Part shown: positions 13,660 to 25,474 of the stretch, piece after piece
How positions within the stretch are numbered: position 1 is the stretch's first letter
Layout: every line of letters starts with the position of its first letter
Assembly (NCBI RefSeq): GCF_000499845.2
Contig: NC_023753.2
Coordinates: 5,230,791 to 5,294,790 of the forward strand
Direction of reading: 5' to 3'
Origin: Phaseolus vulgaris
Lineage: Eukaryota; Streptophyta; Magnoliopsida; Fabales; Fabaceae
Length of the DNA stretch: 64,000 nucleotides
Position numbers and translations under genes: made by a program
Notes under the pieces: model-generated
What the model was told of the DNA's origin: nothing
Seen by the model: only the letters and a program-made list of their open reading frames with translations
The model's database searches: none

Positions 13660-15286
13660 ACGATTATTCACATTTTATGTGAATAATATTTTTTTTACAA
13701 TTGAAAATTGGCAAAGTAGTTTTGTATTTTCATTGACATTGGTGGTGGTGATGTGTTGTGTATTACACCCATTGATATTGCCTAGTCAAATTATGGAGTA
13801 TTTGACTGCTCCACCATTCTGTCTTTCAACAACTTTCATTTTCATCCACTTCTGCTATAGTAAGATTACCTATATTTAATATTCATGCTATATTAAATGA
13901 TTGTCATAATTATATTAATTATTTTAAAGTAAGATAACTATTTCAAAATTTATAAATAATTTATTCAATTTGTTAAAGATAATTGCTTCGTAACAGATGT
14001 CATTAACACCTTTCCTATGTCTAATTAGTTTTTATTTTAATAGACAATTTTATTTTAAATTTTTAAATATTTTTGAAGAGGTATTTATGTAACAGATATA
14101 TGTGGAAAGAATGTTAGCCTTCAGTCACACGATTCTGGTTATTACGACCTCTTTAGTTTAAAGCATTTTGTTTTCTTTATAAAGTAAAAATTGTGTATTT
14201 AGTTTCTACACTTTTAGATGAATTAGTAATTAAATTTTTAAAATAATTAAATATTACATTTAAATGTAAGGACAAACAAATTTTTCATATTTTTAGAAGT
14301 TGAAAGATTAATTCATTAAAAGTGTAGGGACTAGAACTGAGTTTAAGGAAAAGTACATAAATTAAAAAGATATATTTTTTTTTCAAAAATAGTTATAGAA
14401 CAGGTATTTTGTTTTATTTTATTATTTTAAAATATTAATACAAGAAAGTAGTAAAGATAAGATTTTTAAATAAAATAAAAAATTATGTAAGGATTTTGTA
14501 ATTATTTTCGAAAATCAGATAAAAATATAATATTTTTAATTAGAAAAAAAAAACCTTGATCCAGGATGAACAGCTTAGGAAGGAAAAAAGGTAATCTTGG
14601 GCCATCATTAACTATACCTTTTTTGAACAGGGTGAATTCAATAGTTTTTTGTATTTGGGTCTAGGTTGTTTCTTCTTGCACCTCCATATATTCTTCTCCC
14701 ACCTCCATACATTTTCGTATTTCCAAAAATACCCCTATGTAATATTCCACCTTCTTACTGCAAAACTAAAAACAGGCAGTGATGTGCTATCAGCTGTGTT
14801 TTCAGTTTGGCCTAGCTACACACACTACATACATTACTTAGCAAGAAAAAACAAAAGAAGTGAAAGGTGTTGTTGTGTTTGTACATTACATGTTTATTTT
14901 AAGCCAAAGCACACAAACACCCTTTCCTTGTATTTTGCGATTTCACACACATAGTGTAAAATTATAACATTACGCCTTCAAAGTTTGACAACTTTTAGTT
15001 TGTTTATTTCTTTGTGCAAGAATTTTGAGGCATTTTTCTAGACTCTTTAATATCGCATTTTAAAGGCCTGCATGAGATCTTTTACCATCTTAAATATGAA
15101 AGGTTTCCTCATAACTCATAACTCATAACTGATAATTTCCCTGCTGGCTTCTCTGCTTCTGTATCACATCCTTAGAAGGTTTTGTTATTGACAATGGGAA
15201 TTTCAAAAGGCTTAAGGCAGAAAGTTAGAGATTTCGTTGGGATTATTTTAGTTATTTTCATTACAGATAAAAAGATACTTCAACAG
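13660..15286. other. Intergenic region and 3' flank of the homocysteine methyltransferase gene
   Basis: No gene motif is seen. A 101-codon frame at 14649-14954 (plus) has no recognisable domain or splice context. AATAAA on the minus strand (TTTATT at 15003-15008) lies about 280 bases past the methyltransferase stop and could be its poly(A) signal. Confidence 0.45.
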
Positions 15287-18200
15287 TTATATACATTTGT
15301 CTTGAACTTTCCCATATATTGCCTCCGCTATGCCTCTGATAGTATTGGGAGTAGTCCTGCAGCAGCCACCAAAAAGAGAAGCCCCAGCATCACGCCACTT
15401 GCCAATGTAGGGTACAAAATCATCTTCTGCTAACCCACTTGATTTCTACAAGATAAATTTCAGGTTATCAATTTGATGATACTAAAATACAATTACATCT
15501 ACCAATTCTTACCGCTCTTACTTATCCTACTACATAGCACATTCTGGTGTTTGACAAAATGAGCTCTGTCTAAATCACTATAGTGTTCAATGTTTGCAGA
15601 GTGTTTGTTAATTTTCTTTCAGTAACAGCATTCAAATTATTTTTTGATTATCTGCTTTGTGAATTTTAACTGCCAGTTATAAGATTCATAACAATAGAAA
15701 CATAACAAAAGAGGATTTCCAGATAAATTTTAATTGACGAGGAAGTATCATTTATTTATAACTGGAATTAGATAGAATTCGGTTGAACTTGACCATGAAT
15801 AAAGTAGGGACATGCAAAGAGAGAGAAGCAGCAACTCACCACCCATTGGTTGCTCTCAGCAATGTAAGTCTCTCCGCTGTTGGGATATACAAGTACTGGT
15901 TTACTTGTTGCCTTTAAAATGGAGTGTTAAAAAAATTATTAGTCAGCTGTTGTTGGAAAAAATAGGAAAGTGCTATGAACTTCAAATCTAATTCAGTTCT
16001 ATAAAACCGATTTATAAGGTAGGATTTACATCCACTTATATATTATTGAAAGGTCTCCAGTCGATTGTAGGATATACAAGTAATGAGTATCTTAAGTAAG
16101 GACACTAGTTAAAAAAACATTTCCTACACCCAATATAGTATAGGTCTAATGACTTAAAAGACAATTGTCTTTCTTTCAATTAACTACTTTCTATTGTATT
16201 TCTTCTACCAATGCCCTAAGGACACTCAAAGATTCCTGTTTTTAGAGAACTGATGGTAAATGGGAGACATATGAACCTTGGAAACCAGGAAGCATATCAC
16301 TAAAACTATATAATTTGAGGAACTAAAAAGTATTACAACGGATTAGAAGGCCAACTAGTAGTTGTCTCTCACAAGTTATTCAAGATAATATAGCAAATTG
16401 GCACGTTTTGACAGCTAGTGCAGAGTGTTAAACAAAAGTCGCACCTTCTTAATAGATGAAATCAATCCATGAATAAATCGAGGAGCAGTACAGTTAACTC
16501 CAACTGCAGCAACTTGTCTGCATGAATCAGCTATTGAAGCACATTCAAAGATAGAATCACCACTAACCACATTGCATTCATCCTTGCAACTAAAAGAAAA
16601 CCACGCAGGAGTTTCTATGCCTTCTTCGTCCAGAAGTTCAGCATAGGCCTATATATCAAATTGTAAACAAAATCAATAACGTTGCTCAAAATCAAGGTGA
16701 AACTAAGTCAAAATTGCAACGGTAGTTTACAACTTTCTATGGTATTAGTAAATGATAATTGACACAGCATTTTGCACACTCCATCACAGATTCCTACAGT
16801 TGCAATCTTGCAGGGTATAAAAATAAAGTAACGAACATGTGAATCTGTTTAATAGTTACTTCACCACCAGGGATTTAATAAAATACCTGTGCCTCCAGCT
16901 TATTTGGAATTGTTTCAAAGGCTATTAAGTCAGCTCCAGCATCAACCAGAATCTTTACTCTTTCCCTGTGAAAATCTTTGAGTGTCTGGACAGTAACAGC
17001 ATCACCATAGTCCCCACTGTGAAGAGAGAAAGAAAATGAGCTTAGATTGTGGTCATATATATGGCTTTGATTTGGAAGGGCAGTTTTGACTTCAATCATG
17101 AAAATTCTCATCTTAATTCATATATAATCAGTAAGCACCTATTCAGTAGTTGTTAAAACTTTATGGTAATGCATTTTTGCTATAACAAAACACAGAATAT
17201 CACTCACACATATTCAGAGCCATCAGCCAAATACGCTCCATAGCTTCCCACAGAAGCAGCAATTAAAATGGGACGTTTCCTAAATCTTTCATTTCTCACA
17301 AAGTCAGAAGAATCTTTGGTACACCTATCATGATAAATCTCTCGAGCCTCACGTGCAATCTCAACACTTCTTTTAAGCATAGTTACACCTTCTTCTCTAG
17401 AGAACCCTTTGGCCTCAAAACCTTGAACAGTGGCCTGCACCCGAACCAGGAAATAGGCCAAAATTAAAGTTATGCAGAATTGTAGGAATGAAAAAAGGTT
17501 GAGATGATAATTACCTGATAAGATGCTGTTAATATTATGTTTGCTCCTGCATCAAGGTAATCTAGGTGGACCTGTCACACGTTAGGCAAATTGAATTTAT
17601 TGAATTGAAGAGCATTTCTTAATATACAAACTAAAGTAACGGTTCTAACTTCTATTATTCTTTCCCCACATTCCTTTCACTCCTGTGGAGCTGCAAATCT
17701 TCTTGAAAGGAAAGGTAAACACAGAAGAAAAACAAGTATAGAACAGTGCACCGGAACTACCTAGGAAGAATTCATGGAAATTTCTTTCTTCTTTGTTTAC
17801 TTCCCACACTTTGACGAGTGTGCTATTTTTAGTTGGAAATTCAATATATAAATTTTAATTATATAACTTATGATAAAAATATCTTTTTAATGTATTTAAA
17901 AGTAATGAAATTGATTATTAAAGGATTTAAATGGTTTTAAATATAATTATTTTCAAAAGGGAAGAAACAAATTTTGTTAATATGTTTTTTTATTCCATAT
18001 AAATAGTAAAATTATTGTGAATTTATATATTATTTTTTTATGATCACAGTTTCTAAGCTGAGAAATAATTTTTTTTACCAAAATTATATGAAAATGAATG
18101 TATCATGTATTCTATATAAAATCAGAGATAGTTATCTTTCAAAATCATAGACTTATAATGAAGGTGTTAAGGTAATACTTTATTCACTTTTCTGAAGGCT

Positions 18201-18450
18201 TTCTAAAGTACGAGAAAAGATAAAACTAATTTTTTTTTTTTAAATTCTTGATTTATTAATATATCATATTATTTCTGCACAATATAATATCGCAATAATT
18301 TAATTATTATTAAATAAAAATATACTAATAAAGATCAATAGAACATTACTTATTAATCCATTAATAAAAAAATAAATAGTGAATATATATTATAAACAAA
18401 ATTATATATTTTATATTATATCAATGAATTTTATTTCTAAATATTCAACT

Positions 18451-18504
<54 letters not shown>

Positions 18505-19931
18505 GAGTGGAATTAGTAACTTTGGTATTTTGTTTTTTAGTCTTGATTTTGATTGAAAAAACTGTTTGGTTAAATGGTTAAAAACACTGTTCGTTGCGTG
18601 TGATGTTTTGTAATGAAATCGCATATATGCAAATATGTCAACCTCATCTATGAGATAATGTCCTTCTTATTAAAGTAATGATTATCTTGTAAGAAAGTTT
18701 GGTGTATCTTATCTAGAACAAAGCAATAAAATTGTCAATATTATAGGATAGACAAGTTTATTTTGCTTTCATAATTTCCTTTTCCTTTCACAGAGTAATT
18801 TCTGTTTACATTTTTTTATTATTAATTTACTGCATCATCATCCAACACTTTTCTGGTTGGATACAACTAACCTTGTAGATAATTAAAATTTATTAATTTT
18901 TAGTATAATTAACCTTTAAGTCTCTTAAAAAGATAATCAAAAGTTTTCCTCTTCTAACTCCTTAAACAGTATCTCTTTTTTAAAAATATCTTAGCCAGTT
19001 CCGTTAGCTATTAGTTGGCATTTGCTTTTAAAATAATATTACTGCTGTATTAATTTTACTTTCATTAACGATGTGAACCCAATATTGTTGTTAATATCAA
19101 TAGAGATCATACTTTAGAGAGAGAAAAAAATGACTTCTTAATTCTCCTTAAAAGAAGGATTTCGAAGCACATATATTTAAAACCTTTAATAAATAAATAA
19201 AATAAAATAAATGTTTCATAAAAATAATTACTAATATTTTTATATAAAGTCAGTTTGTTTAAATTTTTAAAAATATATATAAAAAAAGAGGATAGAATTA
19301 TTATTTCTTGAAATGCCTTACACGTAAGGCCAGAGCCCATTAAACAATAACACGTAAGGCCAGAGCCCAGACAAGAACACGTTTATAGTTTGCCATGTGT
19401 GCGTATATACTCGTTCTACGTAATTTTCTTTGCTCTTTCATTAAAAAAATTATATTTTAATATATAAACTAATATATATATATAATTATCTTAGCTTGTA
19501 TTTTTAATATAAAGTACCTAATTATAATGAGAATGATTTTCTTAGCATAGAACCAAATGATAATCTTGATGCAGACATAAAATTCTTAGAATTAAGATTG
19601 AAGATTAAAAAAAAAATCTAGTTCCATAGTGTGTGTGGCAACCTATTAGCAAGCATGCATTGAGAGAAAAAGGTTGTTGAGATGAGAGCATAACTATGAA
19701 AATTAAATGAGTAATTAAAGATGAAAAAGAAGAGAAGGAAGGAAGAAATACCCTTCGGACAAGATGTGATGAAGAGCTGATAAGGCATTTGGCACTCCAA
19801 AGTTCGTCATTCAGGTCTGCACCGAGACGTTCTAGTTCAGTTGCAAAGCCACCGTCAATGACGGCGGAGCCACCACACTTGTCGAGAAAATCCCTAAAAA
19901 ACGACGGCGTTTCCTTCCCTCTTAACCCCAT
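15287..19931 (-). CDS. HMT: Homocysteine S-methyltransferase, complete, seven exons
   Basis: The enzyme transfers a methyl group from S-methylmethionine to homocysteine, giving two methionines (the plant SMM cycle). Coding exons, minus strand: 19931-19752, 17571-17515, 17434-17208, 17016-16887, 16648-16445, 15911-15840 and 15445-15287. They join in frame to 342 aa, the normal size for the family. Landmarks: VIDGGFATELE near residue 26; VHLDYLDAGANIILTASYQ forms exon 2; GSYGAYLADGSEY near 150; FETIPNKLEAQ before residue 198. The three zinc/homocysteine-binding cysteines are present as C251 (VGVNC) and C318-C319 (GGCCRT). The sequence is closer to Arabidopsis HMT2/HMT3-type proteins than HMT1. 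All introns are GT-AG; intron 1 is 2.2 kb and holds a long (TA)n run. The start at 19931 is the first ATG and gives MGLRGKET before the conserved domain. At the exon 3/4 junction the predicted residue is Val where many homologues have Ser (SEYVGDYG). Confidence 0.95.
15999..16080 (-). mobile_element. TRIM/LTR fragment inside methyltransferase intron 5
   Basis: The reverse complement contains TATATAAGTGGATGTAAATC and then ACCTTATAAATCGGTTTTAT. This matches the repeat at 38179-38307 (TATATAAGTGGGTGCAAACC, ACCTTATGAGCCGGTTTTAT). It lies between exons 5 and 6 of the methyltransferase gene in the same orientation as that gene. No PBS is retained. Confidence 0.6.
18454..18498. repeat. (TA)n microsatellite
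   Basis: About 22 AT dinucleotides followed by a few CA units, inside intron 1 of the methyltransferase gene. Likely polymorphic in length. Confidence 0.95.
19320..19369. repeat. Direct repeat of 20 bases, two copies
   Basis: ACACGTAAGGCCAGAGCCCA occurs at 19320-19339 and again at 19350-19369, 30 bases apart, within intron 1 of the methyltransferase gene. It is GC-rich compared with the surrounding intron. Confidence 0.9.
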
Positions 19932-21754
19932 CACTTACGTCGCCAAGATGAACAACAAAAGAGAGTTTTGAGGTCTTATGTTGTGTGTTGGATGATAAAG
20001 AAGTTCTCAAGTGCCAACTTATATCTAACACCGATTCTGTTTCCCCTATTTCTAAAATTACTATTATAACCCCCAACATGGTTTTATTCTCATTTTTCGC
20101 CATTTCTACTAACCTCAACGTCAGAATAATTAAGTTACGTATTTTCATCTCAAATAATTTCACTTTAATATACACTTTTAATTAAGAGCACACACTCATC
20201 ACTCAATCTTTAGTTCCTGCTTGAATTAAATTTTATTAACTTTTTGTGGTGTAATCGGTGGGATTCCATAATATATATGTTTTGGATTGATATGTACTTT
20301 TCATAGTTTGAAATTTATGTAGAGATGATTTTGATAGAGTTTATGTTAGCAAAATATATTATATTAAAATTTATTTGACACATAAAAAATAATCATTTTA
20401 CAACTATTTTTAAAATAAAATATTGTATTATAATAAATAATATTTTTTTAGATATTAAATGAATAAAATTGGTATGATCCCTAAAATATTATAAAGAATT
20501 AAGTATTCAATTAATGAATCGTTAATGTCTTCTTTATATTTAAGTTAACTTTAATGTAGGAATAAAACGTTATAAGATGGAATTAATAATTAACAGTGAA
20601 TAAAGACTAAAAATATAATTAGGTATAGAAAAAAAAAGGGAGATCAACAGAACTTAATAAAAACCTATGTGTTTTTAGTTTTATATTCTAACTCTTCTTG
20701 GCTTTAATAGCGAAGATCGTCGTTCTATTTTCACATATAGATGCGTTATTTTGATTTTCTTAATAAAAACATTTTAACAATTTATATTTTCATTGTTCTT
20801 TCTCTTAAAGAGCATTATGGGCATTTGTTTCTGAATGAAATGCATTCGATTTTGATTATCTTGTCGGTTTTTTGCTTCAATATCAAATCTCCTGTGCAGT
20901 ATGGGCGTGGAGGCAAATTCGCGTGTTTTGGCATAGGACGAGTTTAAATAATTTACATAGTGGAAACTAGTTATATATAATTTATTCTGAAGAAGAGATT
21001 CCCTCTCTTGATTGTGACAATTTCAACAATTTTTATATATGGTTCTATCGCTTCTAGAATAATTCAGATATGCAATCAACAGGGAAAACTTTTTTTTTTT
21101 TCTCTTTCAAATGCTAGTGAAATACTGGAAATTATAATTACATTTTTAAAATAATTGAAATGAGAGATTTTAACATATACTATAGATTATTAGAATTTAA
21201 CTTGTTATTTATGAAAAAAAAAAAAATCTCAATTTCTTCTTCGCGCGTATTGTTTTATTCGCCCAATCTTGAATAGAATATTTGTTATATGTTTTAAGTG
21301 TAGAAAATAATTAAAGGAAGTATCATAAAGTAAAAAGTTGTAGAAATTGATTGAATTAATTCTATAAATTACAAAACTGTTAAAGTATATAATTATTTTG
21401 ATTTATTTTAATAATATAATATAATAAAATTATAATTATAAGTTATAAAATATGATTACTAATAGGACTTTAAATTGACCATTAATATAATATTAATTAT
21501 AAATAATTTAAGGATAATAAAATTAAATTAATAACTAACTAATAAAATTTGAATTAATAATTAATAATTTTTTTATGATAAGCTAATTTTAATTTATGAA
21601 ACTTTGTTTTAGTAATTTTTTTTTGGAAATATATGCACAAAATTTGGATTACGAATTACGAAAAAAATAAATAAATAAATAAAAAGAAAAAATAATATTG
21701 TTACTTAAATGAGTTTAATTGGATAAAATAATATAATTGATTTTATCTCTTCTT
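19932..21754. other. Promoter side of the methyltransferase gene and intergenic AT-rich DNA
   Basis: The first 100-150 bases upstream of the ATG (plus coordinates 19932-20075) should hold the 5' UTR and core promoter. A TATA-like TTATAATAG reads on the minus strand near 20060-20070. Beyond that I see no gene or repeat that can be supported up to the tandem repeat at 21755. Confidence 0.4.
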
Positions 21755-21876
21755 CCATTAAAATAGTTAATATTTTTTTAACCTAAATACTTTAGTGGAC
21801 GAAATGTCGATCGTCCTCCATTAAAATAGTTAATATTTTTTTAACCTAAATAGTTTAGTGGACGATGTGTCGACCG
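21755..21876. repeat. 63-bp tandem duplication (two copies)
   Basis: Copy 1 (21755-21817) and copy 2 (21818-21876) both run from CCATTAAAATAGTTAATATT to GGACGA followed by a TGTCGA motif, with a handful of substitutions. The array ends exactly where the ~1-kb duplicated segment (left arm) begins. Confidence 0.85.
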
Positions 21877-21877
21877 A

Positions 21878-22630
21878 TAAGCAATATAGTTAAATATCAA
21901 TAAAATATAAATAAAATCATTTTAGACTAAAACTTAACTCTTATCATTTTCAGTAAATATGATAATTTTATTAAATTTTAGTTCAAATTGATTTTAAATT
22001 TCTCATAATAATTGTGAAACATATAAATCATATTCAAAAGAAGTTTTTATATTTGAAAATGATGATTCAACATAATTTCAATATTTAATTTTCAAAATAC
22101 CTAATTCAAACTCACTTATAACATTCTAACCTAATGTTATTAATTATATGATAATTTTATTTCCTTGGCAAATATTTTTTTAATAAGTTTATTCGTTAAA
22201 AAGAGAAAAAAAAAATAAAGATAGTCACAGATTCTAAGTTGCTCACTCAAAGTCAAATTTATAAAAAAAAACACTGAAAATAACACATTTACTAAAAATA
22301 GTAAAAATAGAACAATTAATTATATATATATATATATATAAACCTCATCCATTTTATGGTATTAGTTAGGATTAAACTTAAAAACTTAAATTAATAAATA
22401 TTTTCTACCACATGCATGAATATGAATATCAAGGGAAAAAAGATAATTGAAACAAAAGACCATAATTCTTTTACTACACGAAGGTAAACATATTTTTATT
22501 TATCAGTTAGAAAACAATATATATTTGTAAAATAATATGGAAGAGTGAGACATGACCTTTTGTTTGAGGGTAAAAATAGGATGAAAGTTATTCCTTTTAC
22601 AACATCTCTAGAAACAAACTTCGTTCCACA
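21878..22630 (+). repeat. Duplicated segment copy A, left part (interrupted by the gypsy element)
   Basis: From TAAGCAATATAG onward this stretch aligns almost base for base with 32240-32910. Shared sequence includes TTTAGACTAAAACTTAACTC, AACATATAAATCATATTCAA and CTCATAATAATTGTGAAACA. Small indels include a (TA)n and extra sequence near 22320-22370. Homology stops at the left end of the retrotransposon and resumes at 31222. Confidence 0.85.
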
Positions 22631-24607
22631 TTAGAGTAGAAGTGGTATATTTTAAATGATACCTGAATATTTTATTATTAAAATGAAAATGACATATAAA
22701 TAGAAAATTCAGTTATTCAGGTTTATTTTAAAATAACCACCATCTCTCTCTAAAAGTTTCTCTTTTCCTTTCTCTCCCTTCTCTCTAAGATTCTGACCTC
22801 CTCGTTCATCTGTTTGACGATCAGAGTACGCCATTAGACTCCTGGCAGCAAAGACTACAAGTCTACCCGATCAGAATCTCTTATAGAGTAAGTTCAGTTT
22901 TGTTCCTCTTTTTGATTGAAGTCTATCGTTAGACTCTCGGTAATGAACCCTATAAGTTTGCTGGATCAAAATATCAGATAGAGTAAGTTCCTTCGTGGCT
23001 CCTTTTTCTTTTGATTAGATTTTGTACGGGTTAATATTAGATTTTGTACGGGTTAATCTCTGTTAACTCAAGGTCCTAGTTATATAGTTGGATTTTGATT
23101 AGGACTCTGTGGTGCAGGTTAATTACCTTTAGCTTTTGGGTAGATTTGGAGCTCTTAGTGAGCATAAGCTAAAGTTCAGGTAAGGGAAGCTAGTCTTATT
23201 ATTTTCAATAAAACCCTAGGTTAGAAGATTCTGGATGTGGAGGTGACGTGGTCACCAATTCCAATTATTTTTGCTTGCAGGATTGTCTCTCTTAAAAAGT
23301 AAAGTAATATAGTGACTGAAATGGTTGATTTTGAATCTGTTATGAGAATAATTTGTTGAAACTTGTGATTGAGAATTGAAAGTGTTTGAATGATAATATA
23401 AATGAGTTGAACTATTCCTTTTGAATATTTTGGTTGAATTACTTAAGTGAGATGTTTGAATGAGAAGTGGTTGTGTGATTTCAGATGATGATTGATTTAA
23501 AGAGCATATATTTGGAATTAATATATATTTGGATTGTTTAGAAAGTATATATATATATATATATATGAAGTGACTGAGTGGTACATTGATATGTTCAATG
23601 ATGTATGTAATGAGGTTAAAGTGTGATCAAGACGTAGTATTTTCAGGAAAGGAAATACCATGTTGAGATTGTTATTAGGGTGTATTGATTTGTGAGTGTC
23701 CTGTGAATGAGACGATCATGACTCTACTGATATAATGGAATCAAATAGATGAAGTTATTCAGTTGGTGAGAGTCGAAGGAGGTCCATTTGGTTGATTCTG
23801 AGGTTTGAAAGAACTGATCAGAGCATATCAAATGGATTTACCCTGTCATACGAAGATGATGAGATATTAAGATAATTATGTGCATGGCTGTGTGGGTTTC
23901 ACAGCAGTAGTATGACAGGTGCAGGTCTCTGGATGCTAATTTCAATACACGAGTCTTTCGGGTCTTCCGGAAGTAGAGTCAAGTGTGTATGTGTTGTGAG
24001 TCAGTAAAAGTCTGACATATGAAAAATGAATTTTATGAATGTAATAGACACTTGATGGTTTGAGAAATCATATGAGAATTGATGAATTATGCTTATTAAT
24101 TTGAAATTTAAATTATATCAAAACATTTTATATAGATAGCTTACCCTGTTATTTGTTTGTTTGTGTTTGTTTCTCTAACTGTGATGATCGTGTATTTACA
24201 CGGGAGCAGATGAGATTGCAGGTAATAGAGCTCCTCAATGAGCAGCAGAACAGAAGGATTAGATAGATTTAAATTGAATGCTTTGTTTTGTTTTGTTTTT
24301 AAACTTTTTGGATGTATATATATTAAATCCTTATGAAGAGGGATATATTTTGAGATACAAATATGAGAAAACAATATATGTTATATGTTAATTAGATATT
24401 GTATGTTAATTAGATATTGTATGTTAATTAGATATTGTATGTTAATTAGATATTGTACGTTAATTAGATATTGTACGTTAATTAGATATTGTACGTTAAT
24501 TAGATATTGTACGTTAATTAGATATTGTACGTTAATTAGATATTGTACGTTAATTAGATATTGTACATTAGTTAGATATTGTACGCATTTTTTTTAGGGA
24601 TGTTACA
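22631..24607 (+). repeat. 5' LTR of the gypsy element (left end trimmed)
   Basis: It matches the 3' LTR from its base 23 onward and ends AGGGATGTTACA. Differences from the 3' LTR are mainly indels: a 50-base segment present at 29532-29581 is absent here, about 24 bases near 23520 are absent, and the 18-bp minisatellite has 11 units against 7. A TATA-like TATAAATA occurs at 22695-22702; the 3' LTR copy is two bases shorter there. Confidence 0.95.
24385..24582 (+). repeat. 18-bp minisatellite, 11 copies, near the end of the 5' LTR
   Basis: The unit is ATGTTAATTAGATATTGT, with later units starting ACG or ACA. The period of 18 is a multiple of three, so it leaves a spurious open frame repeating six residues; this is not a protein gene. 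The 3' LTR carries seven units at 31071-31196. Confidence 0.95.
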
Positions 24608-24610
24608 TTA

Positions 24611-24622
24611 TGGTATCAGAGC
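24611..24622 (+). other. Primer-binding site (initiator tRNA-Met type)
   Basis: TGGTATCAGAGC begins three bases after the 5' LTR terminal TTACA. It is the usual plant retrotransposon complement to the 3' end of initiator tRNA-Met, from which minus-strand synthesis is primed. Confidence 0.9.
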
Positions 24623-24748
24623 TGTTCGAACCTTAGGAGACCTAAGGGTTATGGGATTGTTTATGTGTGCTTTAGTTAGGTTGTTAGTAAAACTACATAG
24701 TTATGATTTTTTAGATTCATCCTAAATCTTTCTTTTCTGTTGTATAGC

Positions 24749-25474
24749 ATGTCTCCTAGACCTCCTATCCCTCCCCAACCTTCTTCTGAGATGAACCAGA
24801 TTGCCAGGGCTATTGAGATGATGGCAAATGCTATTCAACAACAGAATATGGCAATGGCTCAGAATCACCAGGCAGCAATGAATCATTGGGAGACTGCTAG
24901 ATCTGGTGCAACAGCTTCCCATGTCAGTCAGTCTCAGGAGCAGATGGGACTGACAGAGTTCATGAGACACAACCCACCTAAGTTCACTGGGAATGCCACT
25001 CCTGACCAAGCAGACCAATGGATAAGAGATTTAGAGAAGATCTTTAGGGCAACCTCCTGCCCTGAGGATAAGAAATTGGTATTTGCTACATATTTATTGT
25101 CTGGAGAAGCAGAGTTCTGGTGGATGGGAGCTCAACAGATGATGGAAGCTAGAGATGAAGTATTAGACTGGGAGAGTTTCAGAGTGAAGTTTTTAGAGAA
25201 ATATTTTCCAGATAGTGCAAGGTTTGCAAAGGAAGCTGAATTCCTCAGGTTGGAACAGGGAGAGATGTCAGTGAATGCATATGCTACTAGGTTTGAGTAC
25301 CTAGCCAGATTCTACACCCAAGCTACCTCTGAGGCTTGGAGGTGTAGGAAGTTTGAAGAAGGTCTAAAACATGAGCTGAAGAAGACTATAGCTCCTATGT
25401 GCATTAGAGAGTTTCCTGCCTTGGTGGAGAAGGCAAAGATGGTGAGACCCTGGAAAATGGTGATTCCAGGGTGA
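24749..25474 (+). pseudogene. gag: gag of the gypsy element, interrupted before the zinc knuckles
   Basis: The frame from ATG 24749 encodes about 241 residues with a retrotransposon gag domain. Conserved features are the PPKFTG start of the domain, FATYLLSGEAEFWW, and FLEKYFPDSAR through GEMSVNAYATRFEYLARF. The frame is lost near 25440-25450 and ends at TGA 25472-25474. The downstream frame opens directly into the gag C-terminal region with two zinc knuckles, so the two pieces belong to one ancestral reading frame. The break looks like loss of a single base. The first in-frame ATG after the PBS was taken as start. The particle-forming Gag would be truncated in this copy. Confidence 0.85.

Noticed and set aside
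14649..14954. 101-codon plus-strand frame
   Set aside because: No recognisable domain; aromatic and His-rich composition is typical of chance translation of AT/pyrimidine-rich DNA.
24385..24597. Open frame repeating the six residues LIRYC plus M or T
   Set aside because: It is the 18-bp LTR minisatellite read in one frame; length divisible by three keeps it open. There is no promoter or conserved protein context.
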